Numbered from the stretch's first letter, positions 53,647-63,550 are shown. The stretch is 64,000 nucleotides of DNA from Polaromonas sp. YR568 (GCF_900116715.1 NZ_FPBM01000005.1:62001-126000), one strand, 5' to 3'. Numbers and translations are program-made. The notes: generated from the sequence alone by a model not told the origin.

Positions 53647-53956
53647 GCCGCTGCAGGTGGTGGCGCCAGGAGACCAGCGGGCCGATCACACCGTCGGGCA
53701 CGCAGGCCATCACACAGTGCATCACCTCGGCCGTTCTGTGCGCGGGCAAACGGATTTCCAGCCGCACCTGGTGCTCATCCAGTTTAGGGATGCAGCGCAG
53801 GATGCCGGCGCCCGGGCAGTTCACCAGCGCGCGGCGCACATGCAGCGCATCGCAGCTGTGCACGGTGACATCCATCACCACCCACTGGATGCGGAGCACC
53901 GGTACGGCGCGGGGCGGTGTCAAACCAAACGATTCACAGTAAGCGGCGTAGGCCAT
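53624..53956 (-). CDS. kdp-operon small soluble protein (110 aa), possible ferredoxin-like fold
   Basis: A 110-aa protein between kdpC and kdpD, starting 11 bases after the kdpC stop with AGAGAG before its ATG. Third codon positions are strongly GC-biased, as in neighbouring genes. By eye the pattern is strand-helix-strand-strand-helix-strand (for example VLRIQWVVMDVTV, HVRRALVNCPG, HQVRLEIRLP, EVMHCVMACVP), which would suit an ACT/PII-like ligand-binding domain. Four cysteines. I do not recognise it; the fold is an inference. Confidence 0.7.
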   Translation of the reverse strand: MAYAAYCESFGLTPPRAVPVLRIQWVVMDVTVHSCDALHVRRALVNCPGAGILRCIPKLDEHQVRLEIRLPAHRTAEVMHCVMACVPDGVIGPLVSWRHHLQRHGLGHGL

Positions 53957-53967
53957 AAGAATCTCTC

Positions 53968-54540
53968 TTAACGAAGAGCCTCCAGAGCAAGATTGAGTTG
54001 AAGCACGTTGACGCGGGACTCACCCAGAACACCGAAGAGCGGAGTCTCGGTCCGCTGCTCGACCAGCGCTTGTACTTTTTCGACCGGCAAGTTGCGGGCC
54101 TTGGCCACACGGGCGGCCTGGTAGCGCGCCGCTGCCGGGCTGATGTGTGGATCCAGCCCGCTGGCGGAAGCGGTGACCAGGTCGACAGGCACCTGTGCGG
54201 TATTGCCTGGGTCGGCTACTTTCAGCGCCTCGATGCGGCCTTTGACGGCATCGACCAAGGCGGGGTTGAGTGGCCCCTGGTTGGCTCCGCTGGAAGCCGC
54301 GGCGTTGTATGGCATGGGGCCGGTGGCCGAAGGACGACCCCAGAAGTTCTTGGGATCGCTGAAGTTTTGCCCAATGAGGCTGGAGCCAACGGGCTTGCCG
54401 TCACGCAGGATCAAGCTGCCGCCGGCTTGCGCAGGAAACAGCGATTGCGCGGCGCCGGTTACCACCAGCGGGTAGGCCACGCCGGTGACCAGGGTCAGCA
54501 CGGTGAACATCACCAGTGCGGGTCTGAGAATGGTTTTCAT
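53968..54540 (-). CDS. kdpC: K+-transporting ATPase subunit C
   Basis: A 190-aa subunit with one N-terminal membrane helix ([20 protein letters not shown]) and a periplasmic domain having [20 protein letters not shown] and the [19 protein letters not shown] signature. Stabilises KdpFABC and aids ATP binding. Its ATG is 8 bases after the kdpB stop. Confidence 0.97.
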   Translation of the reverse strand: MKTILRPALVMFTVLTLVTGVAYPLVVTGAAQSLFPAQAGGSLILRDGKPVGSSLIGQNFSDPKNFWGRPSATGPMPYNAAASSGANQGPLNPALVDAVKGRIEALKVADPGNTAQVPVDLVTASASGLDPHISPAAARYQAARVAKARNLPVEKVQALVEQRTETPLFGVLGESRVNVLQLNLALEALR

Positions 54541-54548
54541 GGTTTTCC

Positions 54549-56636
54549 TTAAACGAGGTTCATGGCCACCAGCAGCAGATCGATCGCCTTGATGCCGATG
54601 AAAGGCACGATCAGGCCGCCGAGGCCGTAAATAAGCAGGTTGCGGCGCAACAGCGCAGCAGCGCCAACGGGCCGGTATTTCACGCCCTTGAGCGCGAGCG
54701 GAATCAAAAACATGATGATCAGCGCGTTAAAAATCACCGCCGACAAAATCGCCGACGAGGGGCTGCCCAGGCGCATCACATTGAGCGCGGCCAGCTGCGG
54801 GTAGGTGGTCACAAAAATCGCCGGGATGATGGCGAAGTACTTGGCCACGTCGTTGGCAATGGAGAAGGTGGTGAGCGAGCCGCGCGTCATCAGCAGCGCT
54901 TTGCCGGTTTCCACCACCTCCAGCAGCTTGGTCGGGTTCGAATCCAGGTCCACCATGTTGGCGGCTTCCTTGGCAGCCTGGGTGCCGCTGTTCATGGCCA
55001 CCGCCACGTCGGCCTGGGCCAGCGCCGGCGCATCGTTGGTGCCGTCGCCCATCATCGCCACCAGCCGGCCTTCGGCCTGGTACTGGCGTATCAGCTTGAG
55101 CTTGTCTTCGGGTGTGGCTTCGGCCAGGAAGTCGTCGACACCCGCTTCGGCGGCAATCGCGGCGGCGGTGAGCTTGTTGTCGCCGGTGATCATCACCGTC
55201 TTGATGCCCATGCGGCGCAGCTCGCCGAAACGCTCCTTGATGCCGGCCTTGACGATGTCCTTGAGCTCCACAATGCCCAGCACCACACTGCCGTCGGCCA
55301 CCGCCAGCGGCGTGCTGCCGCGGCGCGAGACTTCGTCCGACACGCGCACCGCCTCGGCCGGCACGCTGCCGCCCAGTGACTCCACATGCTTGCGGATCGC
55401 ATCGACCGCGCCCTTGCGCAACTGGCGCGTGCTGCCATCGGGCCGCTTCACGTCGATGCCGCTCATGCGGGTCTGTGCCGTGAAAGGCACCTCATGGCTT
55501 TCACCCACCAGGGCTTCGCTCGCACCCAGGCGCTGGGCCAGCGCCACAATGCTGCGGCCTTCAGGCGTTTCATCGGCGATGGAAGCCTGCATGGCCGCAG
55601 TGGCCAGCTTGGCGCCTGTCACACCGGGCGCGGGCAAAAAACTGGAGGCCTGGCGGTTGCCGTGGGTGATGGTGCCGGTCTTGTCCAGCAGCAGCACATC
55701 CACGTCACCGGCGGCTTCAACCGCGCGGCCCGAGGTGGCGATGACATTGGCCTGCATCATGCGGCTCATGCCGGCGACGCCCACAGCCGACAGCAGGCCA
55801 CCGATGGTGGTGGGGATCAGGCAGACCAGCAGGGCCACGAGTGCAGTAATGCTGACCACCGTGCCGGCGCCGGCCGCGCCTACGCTGAACATCGAAAACG
55901 GCAGCAGCGTCACTGTGACCACCAGGAACACAATGGTCAGCGCCACCAGCAAGATCGTGAGGGCGATTTCATTGGGCGTCTTCTGGCGTTTGGCGCCTTC
56001 GACCATACTGATCATGCGGTCCAGGAAAGACTCGCCGGGGTTCACCACAATGCGCACCACCAGCCAGTCGGACAGCACACGCGTGCCGCCGGTCACGGCC
56101 GAGAAGTCGCCGCCCGATTCGCGCACCACCGGTGCCGATTCGCCGGTGATGGCGCTTTCGTCCACCGAGGCCACGCCTTCAATCACTTCACCGTCCAACG
56201 GAATCATGTCGCCGGCTTCGACCAGTACCACGGCGCCCTTGCGCAGGTTTTCCGCCTGCTCAGGCAACCAGGCCGTGCCATGAAAGACCTTGCCGTTGGG
56301 TTCCTTGAACTTTTTGGCCCAGGTGCTCTTTTTCAGGCTGCGCAAAGAAGCGGCCTGCGCCTTGCTGCGGCCCTCAGCCAACGCCTCTGCGAAGTTGGCG
56401 AACAGCACGGTGAACCACAGCCAGACGGCCACGGCCAGGATGAACCAGGCCGGAGCCTCGCCCTGACCCTGCAAAGCCTGCAGGCCCAGCAAGGTGGTCA
56501 GGATGCTGCCGATGTAGACGACAAACATCACCGGGTTGCGCCATTGCACGCGCGGGTTCAGCTTGGTGAAGGAAGCCACGATGGCCGGTTTGAGAAGCAC
56601 CGGGTCCAGCAGCACGAATGATTTTTTGGTACTCAT
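54549..56636 (-). CDS. kdpB: K+-transporting ATPase subunit B
   Basis: A 695-aa P-type ATPase catalytic subunit. The actuator motif ITGESAPV (TGES 164-167) is present; phosphorylated Asp318 lies in [12 protein letters not shown]; the M4 motif is [14 protein letters not shown]; and the hinge is [21 protein letters not shown]. Drives K+ uptake with KdpA. It lies 25 bases after kdpA. Confidence 0.98.
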   Translation of the reverse strand: MSTKKSFVLLDPVLLKPAIVASFTKLNPRVQWRNPVMFVVYIGSILTTLLGLQALQGQGEAPAWFILAVAVWLWFTVLFANFAEALAEGRSKAQAASLRSLKKSTWAKKFKEPNGKVFHGTAWLPEQAENLRKGAVVLVEAGDMIPLDGEVIEGVASVDESAITGESAPVVRESGGDFSAVTGGTRVLSDWLVVRIVVNPGESFLDRMISMVEGAKRQKTPNEIALTILLVALTIVFLVVTVTLLPFSMFSVGAAGAGTVVSITALVALLVCLIPTTIGGLLSAVGVAGMSRMMQANVIATSGRAVEAAGDVDVLLLDKTGTITHGNRQASSFLPAPGVTGAKLATAAMQASIADETPEGRSIVALAQRLGASEALVGESHEVPFTAQTRMSGIDVKRPDGSTRQLRKGAVDAIRKHVESLGGSVPAEAVRVSDEVSRRGSTPLAVADGSVVLGIVELKDIVKAGIKERFGELRRMGIKTVMITGDNKLTAAAIAAEAGVDDFLAEATPEDKLKLIRQYQAEGRLVAMMGDGTNDAPALAQADVAVAMNSGTQAAKEAANMVDLDSNPTKLLEVVETGKALLMTRGSLTTFSIANDVAKYFAIIPAIFVTTYPQLAALNVMRLGSPSSAILSAVIFNALIIMFLIPLALKGVKYRPVGAAALLRRNLLIYGLGGLIVPFIGIKAIDLLLVAMNLV

Positions 56637-56661
56637 ATCAGTTTCTCTTGGGGTCTTGCGC

Positions 56662-58461
56662 TTAGTGGGCTGGCCAGAGCATCAAATGCTCTACCACCGG
56701 GCCCAGCGCCAGGGCAGGCACGTAATTGAGCAGGCCCACCAGCAGCACCGTGCCTATCAGCAGCGTCACAAACAAGGGGCCGTGCGTGGGCATGGTGCCG
56801 GCCGTCACAGGCAGGCGTTTCTTGGCGGCCAGCGCACCGGCAATTGCCAGCACCGGCACGATCACGCCGAAGCGGCCCAGCCACATGGCGATGCCCAGCA
56901 GCGTGTTGTAGAAGGGCGTGTTGGCCGACAGGCCCGCAAAGGCGCTGCCGTTGTTGTTGCCGGCCGAAGTCAGCGCATAGAGGATTTCAGAAAAACCATG
57001 CGCACCAGGGTTGGCGATGCCGGCTTTGCCCGCGCCTGCCAGCACGGCGACAGCGGTGCCGGCCAGCACCAGGATGGGCGTGACCAGGATGGCGATCGAA
57101 GTCAGCTTCATCTCATGCGACTCGATCTTCTTGCCCAGGTATTCCGGCGTGCGGCCAATCATCAGGCCGGCGATAAACACTGCCAGGATGGCAAAGATCA
57201 GCATGCCGTAAAGGCCGGTGCCGACGCCGCCGAACACCACCTCGCCCAGCTGCATCATCACCATGGGCACCATGCCGCCCAGCGGCGTGAAGGAATCGTG
57301 CATGGCATTGACCGCGCCGCACGAAGCCGCTGTCGTGATAACCGCGAACAGGCTGGACGCATCGATGCCGAAACGGGTTTCCTTGCCTTCCATATTGCCG
57401 CCGGCCTGCATGGTGCTGGCGGTCTGGTCCACACCCAAAGATGGCAGCAGCGGGTTGCCGGCTTGTTCGGCGGGTGCGATAGCCACGACGGCGACCACAA
57501 ACATCACCGTCATCGCGGCCAGCACGGCCCAGCCCTGGCGCTGGTCACCCACCGCCTTGCCGAAAGCAAAGCACAGCGCCGCGGGGATCAGGAAGATCGC
57601 CAGCATCTGCACAAAATTACTCAGCGCCGTCGGGTTCTCATAAGGATGAGCCGAGTTGGCATTAAAGAAGCCGCCGCCGTTGGTGCCCAGCATCTTGATG
57701 GCTTCCTGCGAGGCGACCGGGCCCATGGCCAGGGTCTGCTTGTCGGTTTTGGCATCTTCCATGACAGGGTTGCCCTTGTCGTCTTTCACGGGCTGGCCGT
57801 CGGTGCCGGTTTTGGGCACCTGGTAGGCCGTGGTTTCCAGCGTCGTGACGTCCTTGTAGGAATCAAAGTTCTGGATCACGCCTTGCCCCACGAGGAAAAC
57901 GGCAAACACCAGCGAGAGCGGCACCAGCAGCCAGGCCGTGATGCGCGTCACGTCCACCCAGAAGTTGCCGATCACGCCCGTTGCACGCGCGGCAAAGCCG
58001 CGGAACAACGCGAAGACCACGGCAATGCCGGTCGCGGCAGACAAAAAGTTTTGCACCGACAGCACCAGCATCTGCGTGAGGTAGCTCATGGTCGACTCAC
58101 CGGCGTAACCCTGCCAGTTGGTGTTGGAGACAAAACTGATGGCGGTGTTGAAGGCCGAATCGGGCGACACCGCAGCCATGCCGGCCGGGTTGAGCGGCAG
58201 CCAGACCTGCAAACGCTGCAAGGCATACACGGCGACCAGGCCCAGCGCATTAAAGGCCAGCAAGGCCAGCGCGTACTGCGACCATTTCATGTTGGCGTCG
58301 GCCGAGGTGCCGGCCAGGCGGTACAGCGGCGCTTCGACCTTGAGCATCCAGCCGGGGAGCTTGCCGGCATAAAGGCGCGCCAGCCAGAGGCCCAGCGGCC
58401 AGGCGGTAACCAGCAACACACCGAGGAAAAGGGCCAATAAGCCCCATGAGGACGAGCTCAT
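56662..58461 (-). CDS. kdpA: K+-transporting ATPase subunit A
   Basis: A 599-aa K+-selective channel-like subunit with about ten helices. The selectivity filter regions are recognisable, for example [19 protein letters not shown]. It begins in a TGATG junction with kdpF (start shares one base with the kdpF stop), so translation is coupled. Usual family length is about 560-600 aa. Confidence 0.98.
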   Translation of the reverse strand: MSSSSWGLLALFLGVLLVTAWPLGLWLARLYAGKLPGWMLKVEAPLYRLAGTSADANMKWSQYALALLAFNALGLVAVYALQRLQVWLPLNPAGMAAVSPDSAFNTAISFVSNTNWQGYAGESTMSYLTQMLVLSVQNFLSAATGIAVVFALFRGFAARATGVIGNFWVDVTRITAWLLVPLSLVFAVFLVGQGVIQNFDSYKDVTTLETTAYQVPKTGTDGQPVKDDKGNPVMEDAKTDKQTLAMGPVASQEAIKMLGTNGGGFFNANSAHPYENPTALSNFVQMLAIFLIPAALCFAFGKAVGDQRQGWAVLAAMTVMFVVAVVAIAPAEQAGNPLLPSLGVDQTASTMQAGGNMEGKETRFGIDASSLFAVITTAASCGAVNAMHDSFTPLGGMVPMVMMQLGEVVFGGVGTGLYGMLIFAILAVFIAGLMIGRTPEYLGKKIESHEMKLTSIAILVTPILVLAGTAVAVLAGAGKAGIANPGAHGFSEILYALTSAGNNNGSAFAGLSANTPFYNTLLGIAMWLGRFGVIVPVLAIAGALAAKKRLPVTAGTMPTHGPLFVTLLIGTVLLVGLLNYVPALALGPVVEHLMLWPAH

Positions 58462-58559
58462 CAGAACTCCTCGGCGCAGATCAGCGCATAAACGAGGTAG
58501 GTGAGCAGCACAATGGCGCAGACGCCGCCAAAGCCGTACAAAACATCGAGGCTGATCAT
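58461..58559 (-). CDS. kdpF: K+-transporting ATPase subunit F
   Basis: A 32-aa single-helix peptide ([20 protein letters not shown] and [11 protein letters not shown]) with the C-terminal pattern LxxYLxYALxxxEE(F/K) of KdpF. It stabilises the KdpABC complex. Its ATG overlaps the stop of the 34-aa gene upstream (ATGA) and its stop is shared with the kdpA start. Confidence 0.93.
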   Translation of the reverse strand: MISLDVLYGFGGVCAIVLLTYLVYALICAEEF

Positions 58560-58660
58560 GACCGGCCCCCTTCGGGCTTTTCGAGCTTCTGGAAGCCCCA
58601 GACCAGCAACACCATCACACCCCAGAGGGAGGCGGCGCCAAGAATAAATGCAAGATCCAT
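58556..58660 (-). CDS. 34-aa membrane peptide heading the kdp operon
   Basis: A 34-aa peptide [20 protein letters not shown] followed by [14 protein letters not shown]: one hydrophobic helix with a positively charged, Lys/Glu/Arg tail. GGAGAAAG precedes the ATG and its stop overlaps the kdpF start in an ATGA junction, strong evidence that it is translated. It is not KdpF, which follows directly. I do not know a name. It may be a second small subunit or a translational primer for kdpF. Confidence 0.75.
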   Translation of the reverse strand: MDLAFILGAASLWGVMVLLVWGFQKLEKPEGGRS

Positions 58661-58705
58661 GATCTTTCTCCAACGAATAACGATGGAGAAAGTGTCGGAT
58701 TCGGC

Positions 58706-58759
58706 GTGTAAAAACGGGGATGAAAGAGGGGTGGCCGGTATAAAGAAGGTGTAAAAATC
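58706..58759 (-). promoter_or_regulatory. candidate KdpE-binding T-rich repeats
   Basis: On the minus strand TTTTTACAC occurs twice (58757-58749 and 58714-58706), 43 bases apart, i.e. about four helical turns. The first copy is followed by CTTCTTTATAC. E. coli KdpE binds a T-rich site with TTTATA and TTTACA elements upstream of kdpFABC, so these are good candidates for the operon's control region, 46-100 bases before the first start. Confidence 0.55.
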
Positions 58760-58829
58760 CAGCATTTCGCTGGGCGGGGCCTATGACGAAGGCCTACTAT
58801 GTACTGGTTTCAGAGACGGAAAATTGCAA

Positions 58830-60083
58830 ATGAGAAACAAAAAGATGTCTCTTTCGCATTGGTTCAGAAGCTTGGTTTACTGCGCCGTGTTGCTATGCCT
58901 GAGTGCATGCAGCAAGTCCCCAGAGGTTTTGGTACCTGCCGGCCTGCTTGAGGTGCCGTACGCAATCCAGTCCATTGCATGGCACCCGAATGGGAAATTG
59001 CTGGCGGTTGGCTATTTCCTCCGCGACGAGGTTGAAGTCTGGGATATTGAAAACAAGAAATCTCTGTTTGTGATTCCAAGCAGGCGTAGACCAGGAAACT
59101 CATCGGGCCAGGAGGCTCTTTTCAGCGCGGATGGCAAGTATGTGGTTGCGCAAGACTTTGTGGACACCAAAAACGGAGAGCCCAAGTTTCCGCGTATTTA
59201 TGACGATCCTGCGGAATTACCGGCTCAACAAGACAAAACCCGATACATCCTGGCTCGGGTGTGGGATCTGGAGCAGCGCAAGGAGATTGCGCAACTGGCA
59301 GGCCCTGGGTCTCGCTTGTATGGTGGGAGTGCAGACGGCTTCTGCCAATCCTCCGCATTGCCAAGTCTGGTTGTTGTACATCGCAGTTCAGTGGTCGCGA
59401 CATATGAGATCGCAACGGGGAAATTTGCCGGCGAAGTTAACGCCAGAAATCCTTTTGCAGATAAACCAGATCAACACCTAGGGTACTGGCGAATGAGCTG
59501 CCACCCGACCCGACCAGAAGTGGCTTTAGAGGGGGCTCAATTTTTTAAAAGAGCAACGATTTTTGGTTTCCCCGAAAACAGTGGCACTACGCCCATCGTG
59601 ATAGTCGATATGGAGCATAAAGGCGTCAAAAAGGTGCTATTTAACCCCGCATTGCTCAAAGGCATTGCCTACACAGCGGATGGAAGCAAGCTGGTGTCGT
59701 TTGGCGCGTCGCCTACCCGCGTGTGGGACACGAACAATGGATTTGCATTGGTCGGGGAAATGGCAAACCCGCCACGCATGGACTGGGTTAGCAAGCAGTT
59801 CTTTCCCGTCGACGAACTTAATCCTCCTCAAGACGCGCCCAGAGGCATTGCCGGTGACCTAAGTGCCGTTCCTGGTTCAAACCTGATGATTGGCTTGGGT
59901 TCCGCCCTTCACTTTTGGGATACGACCCAGTTACGCATTGTGGCGACCGCCCCTGCACCAAGAGAAACGCTGCGCATCGCAATGCACGCGCCAGAGGGCA
60001 CACTAGCTGTCGCTGAGCTCAATCTAGTTCATTTCTATCGTTTCAATCCCGCTGCTTTGCCTCCGAAAGTCAACGAAAAATGA
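58830..60083 (+). CDS. predicted WD40/beta-propeller-like lipoprotein
   Basis: A 417-aa protein. The signal VYCAVLLCLSAC gives a lipobox with the lipid-bearing Cys after LSA, so it is a membrane-anchored lipoprotein. The mature part repeats propeller-like phrases such as SIAWHPNGKLLAVGYF, VEVWDIEN, ARVWDLEQ, TRVWDTNN and LHFWDTTQ. The gene is markedly lower in GC than its neighbours and its codon usage differs, suggesting transfer. The ATG 58830 is chosen over a TTG at 58824. Divergent from the kdp operon. Function unknown. Confidence 0.72.
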   Translation: MRNKKMSLSHWFRSLVYCAVLLCLSACSKSPEVLVPAGLLEVPYAIQSIAWHPNGKLLAVGYFLRDEVEVWDIENKKSLFVIPSRRRPGNSSGQEALFSADGKYVVAQDFVDTKNGEPKFPRIYDDPAELPAQQDKTRYILARVWDLEQRKEIAQLAGPGSRLYGGSADGFCQSSALPSLVVVHRSSVVATYEIATGKFAGEVNARNPFADKPDQHLGYWRMSCHPTRPEVALEGAQFFKRATIFGFPENSGTTPIVIVDMEHKGVKKVLFNPALLKGIAYTADGSKLVSFGASPTRVWDTNNGFALVGEMANPPRMDWVSKQFFPVDELNPPQDAPRGIAGDLSAVPGSNLMIGLGSALHFWDTTQLRIVATAPAPRETLRIAMHAPEGTLAVAELNLVHFYRFNPAALPPKVNEK

Positions 60084-60317
60084 TCACTGGTGCGTGCAAC
60101 GGTGCCGCATCACCACACGCAGGTGAAGCGCTCTCAAGACGTCGATATCGTCCAACAGAGACGCAAGCAATGACGGGAGCCCTTCTTCTGGTTCGGCGTG
60201 TCCCGCTGCAAGGGCGGCACTCTCAAGCATAAGGACGAGACGCGCAGCTTTGACGTGGAGGCCCTCCATAGCCTGCGAAACATCACTATGGGTTTCCACC
60301 ATACCAGCGCTACTCAA
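60084..60317 (-). CDS. small hypothetical protein (about 72-77 aa)
   Basis: A helical, Ala/Leu-rich frame (AMEGLHVKAARLVLMLESAA, LLASLLDDIDVLRALHLRVV). It could start at a TTG (60317) that overlaps the TauE gene stop, or at ATG 60302. No strong ribosome site. Codon use is less GC-biased than the neighbours, like the lipoprotein gene it faces. It is convergent with that gene with no gap between stops. No family is recognised. Confidence 0.42.
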   Translation of the reverse strand: MSSAGMVETHSDVSQAMEGLHVKAARLVLMLESAALAAGHAEPEEGLPSLLASLLDDIDVLRALHLRVVMRHRCTHQ

Positions 60318-61105
60318 TGCCAGCGCATCACGCCGCGGGCGACCATGTAAGCACCTATCAGAAACAAGCCCACAAAAAACAGGCGCTTGAAGCTCTTTTC
60401 ACCCACACGCCCGCGCAGCTTCTGGCCGGCGGCCATGCCCAGCAGGGCGGCCGGCAGGGGCAGCAGCAGGCTCCAGCCGCCGGGCAGGTTGCCCATCGCA
60501 AAAGAGCCCTCCATGGCCAGGCGCAGGAACAGCGCCACGGTGGACACGGTGAAAGACAGGCCCAGCGCTTGCACCAGCTCATTTTTCTTGAGCGCTAGGG
60601 CCTGCAGGTAGGGCACGGCGGGAAAGACAAACACACCGGTGGCCGAGGTGATGGCGCCGGTGATCAAGCCGGTAGCGAGCGAAGAAACCCGCTCGCCGCG
60701 CTTGGGCACCGCCAGCGGTATCGCGAACAGCCCCAGCAAGGCATAAACAATCAGAGCAGCGCCCAAACCGACCGAAGCCAGGCCCGCATCGAGCGTGACC
60801 AGGCTGACCGGCGCCCAGAGCGTGCCCGCAACAACACCCAGCTGCAAGGGCCACAGGCGCCGCAGCAAGGCAGCCAGCGCGGCGCCGTCCCACATCTGCC
60901 AGGCATTCGTCAGTAACGAAGGCAGGATCAGAAGCACAGCCGCCTGCGCGGGTGGCATAACGCCGGCCAGCATGCCCATGGACAGCGTCGGCAGGCCCAG
61001 CCCGACCACGCCCTTGACCAGCCCGGCCAGCAGGAATACCGAGATGACAACGCCCATCAAAAGGGTTTCTTGCCCGGTGCCCGCGAAGTTGTTCATCCAG
61101 TTCAT
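60314..61105 (-). CDS. TauE/SafE-family sulfite/anion exporter-like permease
   Basis: A 263-aa inner-membrane protein with about eight helices. The repeated family motif is visible as GLVKGVVGLGLPTLSMGMLA in the first half and TGAITSATGVFVFPAVPYLQ in the second. Family members export sulfite or organosulfur anions; the substrate here cannot be told. ATG 61105 is preferred; a longer frame to 61195 lacks support. Divergent from a LysR gene across 101 bases. Confidence 0.87.
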   Translation of the reverse strand: MNWMNNFAGTGQETLLMGVVISVFLLAGLVKGVVGLGLPTLSMGMLAGVMPPAQAAVLLILPSLLTNAWQMWDGAALAALLRRLWPLQLGVVAGTLWAPVSLVTLDAGLASVGLGAALIVYALLGLFAIPLAVPKRGERVSSLATGLITGAITSATGVFVFPAVPYLQALALKKNELVQALGLSFTVSTVALFLRLAMEGSFAMGNLPGGWSLLLPLPAALLGMAAGQKLRGRVGEKSFKRLFFVGLFLIGAYMVARGVMRWH

Positions 61106-61206
61106 GCAGCCGATTCTGCGCAGTGATGCGTGGGTGCTCAAGCGGTAATATCCGTTTACAGCCTTCGTCGTTTCCGAAGGCTGGACCCAAACCACACCAT
61201 CACCCC

Positions 61207-62142
61207 ATGCCAGCCAACACCCGCTTTGACCTGATCGACCTGCGGCTCTTTCTGCATGTCATCGACACCGGCAGCATTACGGCCGGCAGCAAGCTCTCGC
61301 ACCTTGCGCTCGCTTCGGCCAGCGCGCGCATTCGCGGCATGGAGGATGCCTTGGGTGTGCCGCTGCTGGAACGCCTGCGCGCCGGCGTGAAGCCCACGAA
61401 GGCTGGGCTGGCCGTGGCCCACCATGCGCGGCTGGTGCTGCAGCAGATCGAGCGCATGCACGGCGAGATCGACGACTATGCGGGCGGCCTGGCGGGCAAG
61501 GTGCGCCTGCTCTCCAACACCGCCGCGATTACCGGCTACCTGCCGCAGGCGCTCGCAAGCTTCCTCAACAGCCACCCGGCCATTGACATCGAGCTGGAAG
61601 AGCGCCCCAGCCATGTGATCGTGGCTCAGTTGCTGGCCCAAATTGCCGACCTCGGCATCGTGGCCGACTCCACCAATATTGCCAACCTCGAATCCAAAGC
61701 ATTTCGCCGCGACCGGCTGGTGCTGGTGGTGCCGGCCGCAGCATCCGGAAAAAGCTTCAGCCGCCAGCGCCAGATCGCGTTCGCTGAGGCACTGGCGCAT
61801 GATTTTGTCGGGCTGGACGAAGACAGCGCCATGCATCAACACCTGACATTGCAGGCCGAGCGCCTGGGGCTGCGCATGCGCACACGCATACGGCTGCGCA
61901 GCTTTGAAGCCGTCTGCCGCATGGTGGAGGCCGGCGTCGGCGTGTCTGTGGTGCCCGCCATCGAGGCCGAAAGCCATGCGGGCGCGGGCAAGCTGCGCAT
62001 CCTCAAACTGACAGACGCCTGGGCCGACCGGCAGTTGCTGGTGTGCGCGCGCCGATTTGACCAGCTGTCGGTGCCGGCGATCAAGCTGGTGGAGGCGCTG
62101 TGCGCGCCTGCCCCTTCGCCCTCCGGCAAAAAGCCAAAGTAA
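61207..62142 (+). CDS. LysR-type regulator
   Basis: A 311-aa LysR regulator: FDLIDLRLFLHVIDTGSITA and the helix-turn-helix SHLALASASARIRGMEDALG, then an effector domain beginning GKVRLLSNTAAI. Divergent from the TauE-type permease, which it may regulate. ATG 61207 is used because the upstream extension is unstructured. A PPOX protein gene follows after 26 bases. Confidence 0.88.
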   Translation: MPANTRFDLIDLRLFLHVIDTGSITAGSKLSHLALASASARIRGMEDALGVPLLERLRAGVKPTKAGLAVAHHARLVLQQIERMHGEIDDYAGGLAGKVRLLSNTAAITGYLPQALASFLNSHPAIDIELEERPSHVIVAQLLAQIADLGIVADSTNIANLESKAFRRDRLVLVVPAAASGKSFSRQRQIAFAEALAHDFVGLDEDSAMHQHLTLQAERLGLRMRTRIRLRSFEAVCRMVEAGVGVSVVPAIEAESHAGAGKLRILKLTDAWADRQLLVCARRFDQLSVPAIKLVEALCAPAPSPSGKKPK

Positions 62143-62168
62143 AAGACCAAAGCGATAAAGTCAGACCC

Positions 62169-62795
62169 ATGAACACACCCGCCGACCCTCACGCCATCAC
62201 CAGCCTGCCGCAACTGGAGGCGCTGTTCAGTGCCGTCGCCGCGCCGTCCCTCCAGAAAGAGGTCGGCTACCTGCACCCGGCTTACCAGGCGCTAATCCAG
62301 GCTTCACCGTTCGCAGTGCTCGCCACCAGCGGGCCCGGCGGGCTGGACACCTCGCCGCGCGGCGACCCGCCGGGGTTTGTGGCGATCCAGGACGACAAAA
62401 CGCTGCTGCTGCCCGAGCGGCGCGGCAACAACCGCATCGACAGCCTGCGCAACCTGCTGGCCGACCCGCGCGTGGCGCTGCTGTTTTTGATCCCTGGCGT
62501 CGGCGAGACGCTGCGCGTGAATGGGCGGGCCCGCATCACGGTTGCACCCGATGTACTGGAGCGTTTTTCCGTGGAGGGAAAGCTGCCCCACTGCGTCATC
62601 GTGATCGAGGTTGAGTCGGTGTTCTTCCAGTGCGCGCGCGCCATACAGCGCTCAAAGCTCTGGCAGTCCACGCCGACTGGCCGGCCGGACGTGCCCACAC
62701 CAGGCGCCATGCTGCAGGCGCTGACGGCGGCAGCCATAGACGGTGAAAAGTACGACCGCGAACTGCCCGCGCGTCAGAAGTCCACGCTGTATTGA
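62169..62795 (+). CDS. FMN-dependent PPOX-type protein (MSMEG_1061-like)
   Basis: A 208-aa pyridoxamine-phosphate-oxidase-fold protein. Flavin-binding barrel with PFAVLATSGPGGLDTSPRGD at about 47-66, LLLPERRGNNRIDSLRNLL and VALLFLIPGVGETLRVNGRA. This layout fits the MSMEG_1061 subfamily, whose members bind FMN; the reaction is unknown. Preceded closely by the LysR gene and probably co-transcribed. Convergent with the Crp/Fnr gene. Confidence 0.87.
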   Translation: MNTPADPHAITSLPQLEALFSAVAAPSLQKEVGYLHPAYQALIQASPFAVLATSGPGGLDTSPRGDPPGFVAIQDDKTLLLPERRGNNRIDSLRNLLADPRVALLFLIPGVGETLRVNGRARITVAPDVLERFSVEGKLPHCVIVIEVESVFFQCARAIQRSKLWQSTPTGRPDVPTPGAMLQALTAAAIDGEKYDRELPARQKSTLY

Positions 62796-62803
62796 GTTGT
62801 GGG

Positions 62804-63550
62804 CTAGCGCTTGCCCGCAGGGGGTACCCCCTCGTTCTTGCCGGCAAACACGCTGGAGCGCAAGGCGCCCAGGTCCAGCACACGCAGGCCGCCGTATTCG
62901 ATGCGGATAAAACCCTGGGCCTGCAAGGCGCTGAGGGCCTCGTTCACGCGCTGGCGTGACAGGCCCACCAGGTAAGCCATCTCCTGCTGCGTGATGCGCA
63001 GGATCTCACCCACGCCCGGGTAGAGCACCGGGTTGAACAGCGCGGCCAGGCTGCGCGCTACGCGGATGTCGGGGTTGTTCATGCGGTCGATCTCGCGCGC
63101 GGCGATGAACTGGCCCAGGCGCTCGTTGAGCTGGTTCATCACAAAGCGGTTAAAGCCGATGGAGTGGTCCAGTAGCCAATGAAAGGTTTCCACCGGCAGG
63201 CCCGCCACCACGCTTTTGCGCAGCGCCTGGATGTTGTAGCGGTAGGGCTCGCGCTTGAGCGCCGTGCCCTCGCCGAACCAGCCGCCGGGCGGCACGCCGG
63301 TAAACGTCATGGTCATGCCCTGCTCGTTGTCGCTGCTCATTTTGAGCAGGCCCTCCACCACGCCAAACCAATAGGTCACTGGCTTGCCCACGCGGCACAC
63401 ATAGTCGCCCGGCGCGGCGTCGCCCACCTGCAGCCCCGCCACGGCGCGCGCCCTTTCTTCAGGTTGCAGCAAGGGCAGCCAGGGGATACCGCGCAACTCG
63501 TCGGCGGTGGGGTTTCTGCGGCGCTGGTGAAGAGGCGGTTCAGTGGACAT
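62804..63550 (-). CDS. Crp/Fnr-family transcriptional regulator
   Basis: A 248-aa regulator with a cyclic-nucleotide-binding-type N-terminal domain (VGDAAPGDYVCRVGKPVTYW, GWFGEGTALKR) and a C-terminal helix-turn-helix (EMAYLVGLSRQRVNEALSAL). The four-cysteine iron-sulfur set of FNR is absent, so it does not sense oxygen in that way. ATG 63550 is used; a TTG lies three codons upstream. Divergent from the binding-protein gene at 63699. Confidence 0.88.
   Translation of the reverse strand: MSTEPPLHQRRRNPTADELRGIPWLPLLQPEERARAVAGLQVGDAAPGDYVCRVGKPVTYWFGVVEGLLKMSSDNEQGMTMTFTGVPPGGWFGEGTALKREPYRYNIQALRKSVVAGLPVETFHWLLDHSIGFNRFVMNQLNERLGQFIAAREIDRMNNPDIRVARSLAALFNPVLYPGVGEILRITQQEMAYLVGLSRQRVNEALSALQAQGFIRIEYGGLRVLDLGALRSSVFAGKNEGVPPAGKR

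Noticed and set aside
56536..58440. 634-codon plus-strand frame
   Set aside because: Antisense to kdpA; a GC-bias shadow.
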